From contig CAWJIH010000001.1 in the NCBI GenBank assembly GCA_963842975.1, forward strand, positions 1 to 64,000: a DNA stretch of 64,000 bases. The letters are read 5' to 3'. Under the pieces are notes generated by a model, which made no database searches, had not been told where the DNA came from, and was given only the letters and a program-made list of their open reading frames with translations. Below are positions 1 to 6,774 of the stretch, one piece after another. Within the stretch, counting starts at the first letter, position 1. Each line of letters begins with the position of its first letter. The position numbers and the translations under genes were made by a program. This DNA is from JACJWR01 sp963842975. GTDB lineage: Bacteria > Actinomycetota > Actinomycetes > S36-B12 > UBA10799.

Positions 1-87
1 TGTCCGAGGGGGGACTTGAACCCCCACGCCCTATAACGGGCACTAGCACCTCAAGCTAGCGCGTCTGCCTATTCCGCCACCCGGACA
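1..87 (-). tRNA. tRNA-Leu (anticodon GAG)
   Basis: Read on the minus strand the segment folds as a class II tRNA. The acceptor arm TGTCCGG pairs with the 3' TCGGACA. The anticodon loop TTGAGGT, closed by a GCTAG/CTAGT-type stem, gives anticodon GAG, and there is a long variable arm and a GTTCAAGTC T-loop. GAG reads leucine codons CUC and CUU. No CCA is encoded. The structure was folded by eye; identity is very likely. Confidence 0.95.
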
Positions 88-230
88 TTGGGCCTCACGA
101 CCCTGGGTGGCAAAAGGTTATCACTGGCCGATCCCAAGGATTCCGCGGCCAAGCCCTGCCGACGACAACCCCCCAATCCACACCCCAAACGACAGCGCCG
201 CCCCTCTCGAACCGCCCGCGATCAGACGCC

Positions 231-695
231 TTACCTGCGCCGGCGACTGCTTCTCGCCGAGTTGTACGCCGCCACGAACGACTCCACGCTCGCCTCGTCG
301 AGTACTTCTTGGATCAGCGACACATCGATGTCATCCACGCTGCGAAACCGCACACAACTCTTGCCCATGTTCAACGTCTTGGCCCCACCCCACCGCTCGC
401 AGAACAACTCCTCGCTCACAGGAGTCCCCGAGCACAGCGACATGAGATACAGCGACATGTGAATGGGTTTAGCGAGGCAAGGGCCGCGAACATCAGCGGT
501 GTGCCGTTGTACCTGTCCGGCTGCACCGACAACGGAACCGACCAGGTGGTCATCCCGAAGTCCATTGCCTCGCCCAGCTCCGCCTGGAAGGTGCGGCCGA
601 ACCACATCGAGCGTGCGTTGCATCTCAGTTCGCCGTGGCTCGTCCAAGGACTCGAGGTACAGCTCAGCAGTGGCTGCATCGCTGTGGATGGCCAC
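231..695 (-). pseudogene. Frameshifted DUF1801 paralogue
   Basis: The first ~36 residues (IHSDAATAELYLESL) and the last ~75 (MSLYLM, GAKTLNMGKSCVRF) match the intact DUF1801 protein at 3129-3584. The middle does not match in this frame. The missing middle (EAMDFGMTTWSVPL, PDRYNGTPLMFAALAS) is present in another minus-strand frame between about 470 and 585. Comparison with the intact copy puts a 1-nt insertion near 583-590 and a 2-nt insertion near 465-475, so the outer parts stay in one frame although the core is scrambled. It starts with GTG at 695. It is most likely a decaying duplicate; assembly error is the alternative. DUF1801 proteins have a small alpha/beta fold and no settled function. 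Confidence 0.75.
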
Positions 696-1164
696 ACCCT
701 AGGGGAGGCTTTCGGTGGCGTATCCAAGACGGCGCATGACTGATCCGTGCGTCGGCAAGAATGCGCTCCACCTGATCATCGGTGAGTTCGTCGCGCCACG
801 CATCCACCTGCCCACGCCGGAAGAACGGCCGATCCTGCATCGACTCCCGAAACCCGGACGCAGCCTCCCTGGCCTGCAATGAGTCGAACTCGGTGGCTTT
901 CACCGCCGCTGTCAACCGACCGTGGTCGACCTCGACCGAGCAATCCTTGAGCACCTGCGTCACTATCTCAAGCGGCTGCGCTCGCAGATCCTCGTAACGA
1001 ACCACGGTGATCGGCACGAGAGTGTGGTCCAACCACGCACGGGTGCAGCTGTTCCAGTCACCGATGCGCTGCGGAATCTGAGTAGTCACGCGTACCAGTT
1101 CGGCGGCTAACCCGTACTCGGCGTTATTCATGGCCGCAATAGCTCCGTCAATGTCCAACCGCAT
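664..1164 (-). pseudogene. Sulfotransferase remnant, C-terminal half
   Basis: The frame encodes the C-terminal half of a PAPS-dependent sulfotransferase-domain protein: PITVVRYEDLRAQPLEIV, then FFRRGQVDAWRDELTDDQV, the usual 3'-PAP-binding RKG/RRG-like segment before the last helix. The N-terminal PAPS loop (PKSGTTW type) is absent, and the DNA upstream becomes an M20 peptidase remnant instead. The C-terminus also appears frameshifted: another frame reads RRLGYATESLP and stops at 699-701, three bases before the GTG of the broken DUF1801 gene. The two were probably once an operon. No activity is expected. Confidence 0.65.
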
Positions 1165-1179
1165 ATGGCGGGCCAGCGA

Positions 1180-1405
1180 CGCGGCGACACCAGCAACCCC
1201 GGTGACGGTTCCGGACCCGGGGAGTTGGAGGCAGCGCGGTCCGCATCGACTCCGAGTTGTTCACCACCACCTCCGACACCCGCGCCGGGGTCAGCGCCGG
1301 GATCAAACACAACGTGGTGCCCGGACAGGTGCCGACGTGCACGTGCGCTACCTGCCTGGCCACGCCTGTTCGGTCGTCGCCGACTTGATCGAGGCATTAA
1401 CCTGG
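1180..1405 (+). pseudogene. M20 peptidase remnant
   Basis: Three short pieces in changing plus-strand frames match the intact M20 peptidase at 3642-5048. They are GDTSNPGDGSGPGELEAA (intact FDTTNPGDDSGPGEIDAA), SAGIKHNVVPG (intact EAGFKHNVVPT) and DVHVRYLPGHACSVVADLIE (intact DVRYLPGTRDAVLDHIVE). The catalytic centre (HLDVVP and PDEEAGG regions) is gone, so this is a large internal deletion plus frameshifts. It lies directly upstream of the encapsulin operon. It is clearly related but short, and no product is expected. Confidence 0.7.
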
Positions 1406-1409
1406 CCCC

Positions 1410-2117
1410 ATGACGCCAGACGGTCCCGACATCTACACCGAACCGACCGGGGATCCGGACACTCTGGCTCATCTCGGTCCTTTGCGACCGATGGCCGGAA
1501 TCTGGGAGGGAATAAAGGGCGCCGACCAGCACCCAGTGGAAACCGGTACCGAGGCGGACCGGTTCGTCGAGAGATACGAACTGCAGCCGATCGACTTTCA
1601 GACCAACGGCCCGCAACTGTTCTACGGGTTGCGATACCACACCCGCATCGTCAAACCCGGCGAAGTCGCGATGTTCCATCAGCAGGTGGGCTTCTGGCTG
1701 TGGGAGCCCAACACGCACACCGTGGTGCTCACTCTGGCGATCCCACGTGGCCAGGTGGCGCTCGCGGCCGGTCAATGCGACCCGGACGCAACCGCGTTCG
1801 AGGTGACCGCCCAACGCGGCTCCACCACCTACGGCATCGCATCCAACCCGTTCCTCGATGAGAACTTCATCACCACGGACTTTCGGATGACCGTGAACAT
1901 CAACCCCGATGGCACGTGGTCCTATGACGAGAACACCCGCATGATCATTCCTGATCGGCCCGAACCTTTCGACCACACCGACCGCAACACGCTGCATCTC
2001 GTCACCCCGCCCACACCGAACCCCTTGGCGTTGGCAGCCTCTGGACACGATCGGGGCAGCGGGGACGGCTCACTCGGCATCGGCAGCCTCAAACCCTCAC
2101 AGGAGGAGACATCATGA
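1410..2117 (+). CDS. Nitrobindin-like heme-binding protein, predicted encapsulin cargo
   Basis: The 235-aa protein has two parts. Residues ~20-198 look like a nitrobindin/THAP4-type (DUF1794, FABP-like) beta-barrel: MAGIWEG at 28-34, MFHQQVGFWLWEP at 88-100, LAIPRGQ at 109-115, and FDHTDRNTL at 187-195 with His189 as candidate heme ligand. Residues ~199-218 are a Pro/Gly/Ala-rich linker, and 219-228 read DGSLGIGSLK, the cargo-loading peptide of actinobacterial encapsulin cargoes. The encapsulin gene follows with an ATGA overlap. Known nitrobindins bind ferric heme and act on NO, peroxynitrite or peroxide. I infer that this protein is packaged in the encapsulin and supplies heme chemistry there. 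The family call rests on motif memory, while the targeting tail is plain. No clear ribosome site precedes the ATG. Confidence 0.82.
   Translation: MTPDGPDIYTEPTGDPDTLAHLGPLRPMAGIWEGIKGADQHPVETGTEADRFVERYELQPIDFQTNGPQLFYGLRYHTRIVKPGEVAMFHQQVGFWLWEPNTHTVVLTLAIPRGQVALAAGQCDPDATAFEVTAQRGSTTYGIASNPFLDENFITTDFRMTVNINPDGTWSYDENTRMIIPDRPEPFDHTDRNTLHLVTPPTPNPLALAASGHDRGSGDGSLGIGSLKPSQEETS
2064..2093 (+). other. Encapsulin cargo-loading peptide coding segment
   Basis: These ten codons spell DGSLGIGSLK at residues 219-228 of the upstream protein, after a flexible linker and seven residues before the stop. The same short C-terminal tag is found on DyP peroxidases packaged by family 1 encapsulins in actinobacteria, where it docks to the inner face of the shell. 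Its presence on a non-DyP protein next to a shell gene is the main evidence for packaging. Confidence 0.88.
2101..2106 (+). promoter_or_regulatory. Shine-Dalgarno site of the encapsulin gene
   Basis: AGGAGG lies 7 nt before the encapsulin ATG at 2114, inside the last codons of the cargo gene. Together with the ATGA stop/start overlap at 2114-2117 it indicates translational coupling, which would tie shell output to cargo output. Confidence 0.85.
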
Positions 2118-2917
2118 ACCATCTGCGCAAAGCGCTCGCCCCAGTCACCGACGCTGCGTGGGCGCAGATTGATGACGAGGCCTCCCGGTCGCTGCGCCTC
2201 AACCTCGGAGCCCGCAAGATCGTCGACCTCGTGGGACCCCTCGGGTGGGACGTCGATGCTGCGGTGAGCGGCCTCGTGGACGCCATCGAATCCGAGACCG
2301 AAGGGGTGCAGGCGGCAGTACGCCGCCCTGTGGCACTCGCAGAGTTCCGCACACCGTTCGTAATGTCGCTGAGTGATCTTGACACCGCCGACCGAGGCAA
2401 TCCGGCCATCGACACCGACCCGGTGATTGCCGCGTCACGCTCGGCAGCCCTCGCCGAGGACCGCATGGTATTTCACGGTTTGGGAGCCGCCGGATGCCCC
2501 GGAATCGTAGGTGCCACGCCGAACACGCCGATCACCCTGGCAGCCGATCCAGCCGACTACCCCAAGCGGGTAGCGGACGCACTGCAGGTGCTGCGCGACG
2601 CCGGCATCGGCGGACCCTACGCCATCGCCCTCGGCGACGATGAGTACACGGCTGTCACCGAGACCACGGAGAAGGGGTACCCGGTGTACGAGCATCTGCA
2701 AAGCCTCCTCGGTGGCGACATCGTGCGCGTACCCGCCCTCACCGGCGCGGTGGTGCTATCCGCGCGCGGTGGAGACTTTCAACTCACCCTCGGCGAGGAC
2801 TTCAGCATCGGCTATCGCAACACCTCTGGTGACGACGTCGAGTTGTACTTGGAGGAAAGCGTCGCGTTCCAGGTGCTCACTCCGAACGCGGCGGTGTACT
2901 TGCCACCAGCCGGCTAG
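2114..2917 (+). CDS. Encapsulin shell protein, family 1
   Basis: The 267-aa protein is a family 1 encapsulin (linocin M18-like, HK97 fold). The start LRKALAPVTDAAWAQIDDEA is the typical N-terminal helix that binds cargo peptides. FRTPFVMS, AEDRMVFHGLGAAG, TLAADPADYP, GPYAIALG, GYPVYEHL, GGDIVRVPAL, GGDFQLTLGEDFSIGY and ELYLEESVAFQVLTP follow in the usual order, and the length is normal. The subunits self-assemble into an icosahedral cage, usually of 60 copies in this family. The only partner in the operon is the nitrobindin-like protein with the loading peptide. No DyP peroxidase or ferritin-like gene lies nearby. The frame is intact although it sits among pseudogenes, so it appears to be under selection. 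Confidence 0.95.
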   Translation: MNHLRKALAPVTDAAWAQIDDEASRSLRLNLGARKIVDLVGPLGWDVDAAVSGLVDAIESETEGVQAAVRRPVALAEFRTPFVMSLSDLDTADRGNPAIDTDPVIAASRSAALAEDRMVFHGLGAAGCPGIVGATPNTPITLAADPADYPKRVADALQVLRDAGIGGPYAIALGDDEYTAVTETTEKGYPVYEHLQSLLGGDIVRVPALTGAVVLSARGGDFQLTLGEDFSIGYRNTSGDDVELYLEESVAFQVLTPNAAVYLPPAG

Positions 2918-2951
2918 GCGGTGGCCGCCGCTGAGGGTGGTCCCCACCTCA
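2917..2951 (+). terminator. Hairpins after the encapsulin gene
   Basis: GGCGG-TGG-CCGCC at 2917-2929 and a second GAGGGTGG/CCACCTC stem at 2933-2951 follow the stop directly. There is no U-tract. A terminator role is plausible, but short GC hairpins are common in this DNA. Confidence 0.3.
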
Positions 2952-3035
2952 CAAGCCGCGCTGGTTCCAGCCCCGGGCGGGGTAGCCCATATCGATGGCG
3001 CTGACATCGTCAAGCGCTCCGGTGATCTCCGGCCG
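2950..3035 (-). pseudogene. Aldo/keto reductase 3'-end remnant
   Basis: The minus strand reads EITGALDDVSAIDMGYPARGWNQR, with the break between EITGALDDVSAI and DMGYPARGWNQR added only for description. It matches the C-terminus of the intact aldo/keto reductase at 6775-7755 (EIRTALDDVSAIPMGYP, then DHGWNQR). The DNA is clearly alike over about 80 nt. No further reductase sequence is seen upstream, so only the last ~25 codons survive. Confidence 0.8.
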
Positions 3036-3128
3036 CCCCACGAGAGGAGGGCGCATCGGTGACCGGTTGCTCGCCGCCACGGATGCGTTCGACCACGGCG
3101 TAGGCTCGCGCTTCTGTCTGAAGGAAAG

Positions 3129-3584
3129 CTACTTCGATGTCCGTCGCGCACGTACGGATCGATAGTGGTCGACAAACTCCGCCATCGACACCCCCCGAAT
3201 CGACTCAAGAATCAAGTCGAGGTCGATGTCGCTGACCTTGCTGAATCGCACACACGACCGGCCCATGTTCAACTTCTTGGCCCCCTGCCAGCGGTCCCGG
3301 AACTCGTCCTCATCAATCGTTGCCCCCGAATAGAGCGGCATCAAATAGAGCGAAAGGTGCCGCTTCTGTGACGCCAAAGCGGCGAACATCAACGGCTTTC
3401 CGTTGTACGTGTCAGGCTCCACATCCAGCGGCACCACCCAGTTGATCATCCCGAATCCCATCTCTTCGTGCAGGCCCTCGGGCATCGCCGGCCGGATCGA
3501 ATCGAGCAACAACTCGACCTGCTCACGTCGGTCGGCCGGGAGGCTTTGGAGGTACTCATCAACGGTGGCGGCATCGGAATGCAT
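3129..3584 (-). CDS. DUF1801 domain protein
   Basis: The 151-aa soluble protein has a DUF1801 (YdhG-like) domain over almost its full length: HSDAATVDEYLQSLPADRRE, EEMGFGMINWVVPL, YNGKPLMFAALASQKRHLSL and AKKLNMGRSCVRFSKVSDID. There is no signal peptide or membrane segment. The frame is intact, unlike its paralogue at 231-695. It is divergent from the M20 peptidase, with ~57 nt between the starts. The family has no settled biochemical role, and I infer none. Confidence 0.85.
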   Translation of the reverse strand: MHSDAATVDEYLQSLPADRREQVELLLDSIRPAMPEGLHEEMGFGMINWVVPLDVEPDTYNGKPLMFAALASQKRHLSLYLMPLYSGATIDEDEFRDRWQGAKKLNMGRSCVRFSKVSDIDLDLILESIRGVSMAEFVDHYRSVRARRTSK

Positions 3585-3641
3585 GGCGGAACGGTATCCG
3601 GTCCACGGCGTAGGTCACAGATCCTGAGGCAGTATGGACGC

Positions 3642-5048
3642 ATGGTTGCTGCAGACCGAACGTCCAACGTTGCTGACGGACCCGCGACTCGTGTGACCCG
3701 AGCCGAGGAGGTTCCGGAAGACGGCCGCACGTCGGATCAAGTAGCTGCGCTGCACGAGGATGTGGTCAGCATCGTTGGGGAACTGATTCGATTCGACACC
3801 ACCAACCCCGGCGACGATTCTGGGCCAGGCGAGATCGATGCCGCCGAGTACGCGGCTGATCTGCTGCGCGAGGTGGGCTACGCACCGGAGGTTTTCACCA
3901 CCACGGCGCCTAATCGCGCGGGGGTATCGCTACTGATCGCCGGCGCGGATCCGACCCGCGACCCGCTGTTGCTGACCGGGCACCTTGACGTGGTTCCGGC
4001 CCCGCCGGAGGGATGGGTGCATCCGCCGTTCTCCGGGCACATCGACGACGAGGGGGTGATGTGGGGCCGCGGAGCCGTGGACATGAAAGACATGGTCGGG
4101 ATGATTCTGGCCATCGTGCGCCACTGGGCACGCACCGGCTACGTTCCACCACGGCCGGTCGCGGTGCTGCTCACCCCCGACGAAGAAGCCGGCGGGCACC
4201 ACGGCGCGCACTGGATCGTGGCGAATCGACCAGAGTTGTTGCACGGTGCCGCCGAGGCAATCGGGGAGGTCGGCGGATTCAGTGTGGATCTGCCCAACGG
4301 GCGGCGGATCTACCCGGTGCAAACGGGGGAGAAGGGGCTCATGTGGATCACGGCCCGGGTGACCGGGACACCTGGACACGGGTCGTTGATCCATCGCGAC
4401 AATCCGGTGGAGTTGCTCCTGGCTTCGCTCGCTGAGCTCGCGGCTCACCCGTTTGAGGTATCGCTGACGCCCACCATGGCGCTGTTCGTCGAATCAGTGT
4501 CTGATCTGCTGGGGGAGCCGCTGGCGCTCGACGATCCGGCGCGGCTGCACGAGCAGTTCGGGGGACTGGCCTCGGTGCTCGGCGCCTCGGTGCGTACGAC
4601 CGTGAATCCCACGATGCTCGAGGCCGGGTTCAAGCACAACGTGGTGCCGACCACGGCTACCGCCGGCATGGACGTCCGCTACCTCCCGGGGACCCGTGAC
4701 GCGGTGTTGGATCACATCGTGGAAACGCTGCCGGCCGGCGCTGAGATCAGCTTCGCCAATGACGACATCTCGCTGGAGACGCCATTCGACGGGCGCATCA
4801 TCGACGCCATCGTCGAGGTTCTGGGCGAACGTGACCCGGATGGCGTAGTGGTGCCGTACCTGATGACTGGGGGCACCGACGGCAAGGCGTTCTCCACTCT
4901 TGGGGTGCGCTACTTCGGCTTCTCGCCGTTGCACCTGGAGGGGATCGACGACTTCTGGTCGATGTTCCACAGTGTGAACGAGCGGGTGCCGGTGGCGGCC
5001 CTGGAGTTTGGTGTCGAGGTGCTCGACGAGGTGATTCGGCGGTCCTAG
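3642..5048 (+). CDS. M20 family metallopeptidase
   Basis: The ~468-aa protein is an M20 (ArgE/DapE/carboxypeptidase-type) zinc hydrolase. The first metal His is in LTGHLDVVP, the bridging Asp in GRGAVDMKDM, the catalytic and metal Glu pair in TPDEEAGG, and the distal His near FHSVNERV. The dimerisation domain contains TGTPGHGSLIHRDNP and FKHNVVPTTATAGMDVRYLPG. A start at ATG 3642 (MVAADRTSN) is chosen because upstream codons overlap the divergent DUF1801 gene. Actinobacteria keep a DapE2-like M20 peptidase in this neighbourhood. The natural substrate is probably a small peptide or N-acyl amino acid but is not visible from sequence. Confidence 0.9.
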   Translation: MVAADRTSNVADGPATRVTRAEEVPEDGRTSDQVAALHEDVVSIVGELIRFDTTNPGDDSGPGEIDAAEYAADLLREVGYAPEVFTTTAPNRAGVSLLIAGADPTRDPLLLTGHLDVVPAPPEGWVHPPFSGHIDDEGVMWGRGAVDMKDMVGMILAIVRHWARTGYVPPRPVAVLLTPDEEAGGHHGAHWIVANRPELLHGAAEAIGEVGGFSVDLPNGRRIYPVQTGEKGLMWITARVTGTPGHGSLIHRDNPVELLLASLAELAAHPFEVSLTPTMALFVESVSDLLGEPLALDDPARLHEQFGGLASVLGASVRTTVNPTMLEAGFKHNVVPTTATAGMDVRYLPGTRDAVLDHIVETLPAGAEISFANDDISLETPFDGRIIDAIVEVLGERDPDGVVVPYLMTGGTDGKAFSTLGVRYFGFSPLHLEGIDDFWSMFHSVNERVPVAALEFGVEVLDEVIRRS

Positions 5049-5346
5049 GGGCGGCGCGGCGCGGCCCCGCGCCCCGCCCGCCCGCGCCCGCCCCGCGCCC
5101 GCGCCCCGCGCCCGCGGTCCGCCCCGCTGCGCCCCGGCCGCGCCCGCGCGCCCGCAAAATCGACCAAGACACGCAGAATCGACCAGGATTCGTGGTCGAA
5201 TTTGCGAGTCTCAGTCGATTTTGCGGCGAGGTCGGGCGGGGTGCCGGGGAAGAGGGGGCCACGGGCGGCCGGGCACGCGGATCGGTGACGGAATCCGCGC
5301 CTGTGGATAACGTCGAAGGACCCTGTTTCGGGGCAACAATTGACCT
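5049..5346. other. Intergenic GC-skewed tract with nested palindrome
   Basis: No gene is seen here. 5049-5153 is almost only C and G, with runs of CGCCC-type units; the palindrome at 5154-5224 follows, and 5225-5290 is G-rich. The C-rich left and G-rich right arms extend the inverted symmetry of the palindrome. The last ~50 nt must hold the start signals of the DUF559 gene. Confidence 0.7.
5154..5224. repeat. Nested palindrome, copy 1
   Basis: The 71-nt element has an outer arm GCAAAATCGACCAAGAC and an outer right arm GTCTCAGTCGATTTTGC. Inside is a second arm pair, AGAATCGACC and GGTCGAATTTG. A near-identical copy lies at 6552-6621. The two copies flank the DUF559 gene. The core is AT-richer than its surroundings, so it stands out in the GC-rich tract. 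Confidence 0.9.
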
Positions 5347-6429
5347 ATGGGGGACTCACATCGCTATGCAAACTTCCTGGGGCGCGACCACGGGGCACTG
5401 CTGACGGCGCGGCAGATGCGCGTCAGGCAGTTCACACCCGGCGAGATTGAAGCTGTCGGGCGCAATGCGTTTCGCGTGCGATCCGGGGCCTACGTGTTCG
5501 ATCCGCCAGACAACGAGGCGCAACTGCATCAACTTCGTGCCCGGGCCGTGGTGGGCGATCACGACACACAGGTTGCCGCCAGCCATGCCACTGCAGCACT
5601 GCTGCACGGATTCGCGGTGCCGCAGGAGTCGCTTGAGATGGTTCACATCACCGGCGTCCAACACCAGATGCCGATGAAACACGAGCCTACGCTCACCGGC
5701 GGATTCGCATGCCCAACCTGTGCGACCGTCAGTGGGGGTGCCGCGCCGGACCATAGACTGGCCGGCCCCGGATCAGGTCAGACAGCAACGGCGCTACGAG
5801 GTGGTATCCGTAACGGTGTGCACACCCACGTCACGCCGCTGCCGTGTCGTCAGATCGAATATGTCGATGGCTTCGCTCGCACAAGGGCGGCGCGCACCGC
5901 GATCGATTGCGCGTTGGTGCTGCCATTCAACTCAGCCGTCGTGATCACCGACCAGGTGCTGAATGGATTGCACACGAATCTCCCGCAACTACGCTTCCTG
6001 CTCAAGTCTCTGGGGCGACGGAAGGGAGTCGGCCAGGCGCGGCGCGTACTCGCGGCCGCCGATCCTGGTGCCGGGAGCCCGGCCGAGACACTGATTCGGA
6101 TCATCGTGACGCAGGCGGGGTTCGAAGTGGAGTCACAGGTGAACGTCTATGACAAGCATGGGCGCTTCGTGGGACGCGTGGACCTGAAACTGAAGGATCT
6201 GCCGGTGGTGCTTGAGTTCGATGGCCGCGGCAAATACCAGCTCAATGGCGATGTCGAAAAGGCGCATTGGGAGGAGAAGATCCGCAACGATCGCCTTCAG
6301 AACGCTGGCTTCATCGTGCGCCGATTCCGCTGGGAGCAGTTGTTCCGGCCCGACGAGGTCATCGGCATCGTGCTGGATGCGATTCGAATCGCGAAGCAGT
6401 CATTGTCACCGCGCGGCCCAGTCGCGTAG
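5347..6429 (+). CDS. DUF559-type endonuclease-like protein with AbiEi-like N-terminus
   Basis: The 360-aa protein has an N-terminal region resembling AbiEi-type wHTH antitoxin domains (LLTARQMRVRQFTPGEIEAV, then AVVGDHDTQVAASHATAALLHG). Its C-terminal DUF559/Vsr-like PD-(D/E)XK domain runs SPAETLIRIIVTQAGF, GRVDLKLKDLPVVLEFDG, ending NAGFIVRRFRWEQL. The Asp of VDL and Glu of LEFDG are candidate active-site residues. Proteins of this architecture are frequent, often multi-copy and poorly understood in actinobacteria. Classical AbiE systems pair AbiEi with a nucleotidyltransferase toxin, which is not present here. The gene is flanked on both sides by the same 70-nt palindrome, so it may have moved as a cassette. 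Its exact job is unknown. Confidence 0.75.
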   Translation: MGDSHRYANFLGRDHGALLTARQMRVRQFTPGEIEAVGRNAFRVRSGAYVFDPPDNEAQLHQLRARAVVGDHDTQVAASHATAALLHGFAVPQESLEMVHITGVQHQMPMKHEPTLTGGFACPTCATVSGGAAPDHRLAGPGSGQTATALRGGIRNGVHTHVTPLPCRQIEYVDGFARTRAARTAIDCALVLPFNSAVVITDQVLNGLHTNLPQLRFLLKSLGRRKGVGQARRVLAAADPGAGSPAETLIRIIVTQAGFEVESQVNVYDKHGRFVGRVDLKLKDLPVVLEFDGRGKYQLNGDVEKAHWEEKIRNDRLQNAGFIVRRFRWEQLFRPDEVIGIVLDAIRIAKQSLSPRGPVA

Positions 6430-6774
6430 CCCGACCCTCCGCGTTCCCATCCCGCGCCGCCGCGTCCGCCTCTGCGCGCCCGCGTCCTCCTCTGCGCGCC
6501 CGCGGCCGCCTCTGCGCCCCGCCTCTGCGCGTGCCCCAACCGTGCGCAGGCGCAAAATCGACCAAGACACGCAAAATCGACCGAGAATCGTGGTCGAATT
6601 TGAGGTCTTGGTCGATTTTGCAGAAGGGGCGGTGCGGGGCCTGAGGCGGGCGGCGCGGGCCGGGCCAGCGGGCGGGCCGGGCCGAGGGCGCGGGCCGGGC
6701 CGGGCCAGGGCGGCCGGGGCCGGGCGGCCGGGCGGCGGGCGGCGGGCGCCGGGCCGCGGCGCCGCGGCACCGCC
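6430..6774. other. Convergent intergenic region, GC-skewed, with palindrome copy 2
   Basis: No gene is supported between the convergent DUF559 and aldo/keto reductase genes. 6440-6550 is C-rich with repeated CGCCCGC/CTCTGCGC units, 6552-6621 is palindrome copy 2, and 6622-6774 is G-rich with GGGCCGGGCC-type repeats. Open frames through this stretch are low-complexity Arg/Pro/Ala/Gly strings and are not genes. Confidence 0.8.
6552..6621. repeat. Nested palindrome, copy 2
   Basis: The outer arms GCAAAATCGACCAAGAC and GTCTTGGTCGATTTTGC are perfect 17-nt inverted repeats here. The inner arms CAAAATCGACC and GGTCGAATTTG have one mismatch. It is very similar to copy 1 at 5154-5224 and in the same relative setting between C-rich and G-rich DNA. 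It could act as a bidirectional terminator, but the same element also follows the M20 gene. Confidence 0.9.

Noticed and set aside
1128..2048. 306-codon minus-strand frame across the nitrobindin-like gene
   Set aside because: It is antisense to a gene with clear homology and a cargo tag; its product is a low-complexity Arg/Val/Gly string.
1410..2117. DyP-type peroxidase as the encapsulin cargo
   Set aside because: The protein is too short (235 aa) and lacks the DyP GXXDG motif; its motifs fit the nitrobindin-like barrel.
2918..3128. A further small gene after the encapsulin gene
   Set aside because: Only the aldo/keto reductase relic and short unsupported frames are present.
5347..6429. Complete AbiE toxin-antitoxin system
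   Set aside because: No AbiEii-like nucleotidyltransferase toxin lies nearby, and the C-terminal domain is a DUF559 nuclease-like fold.
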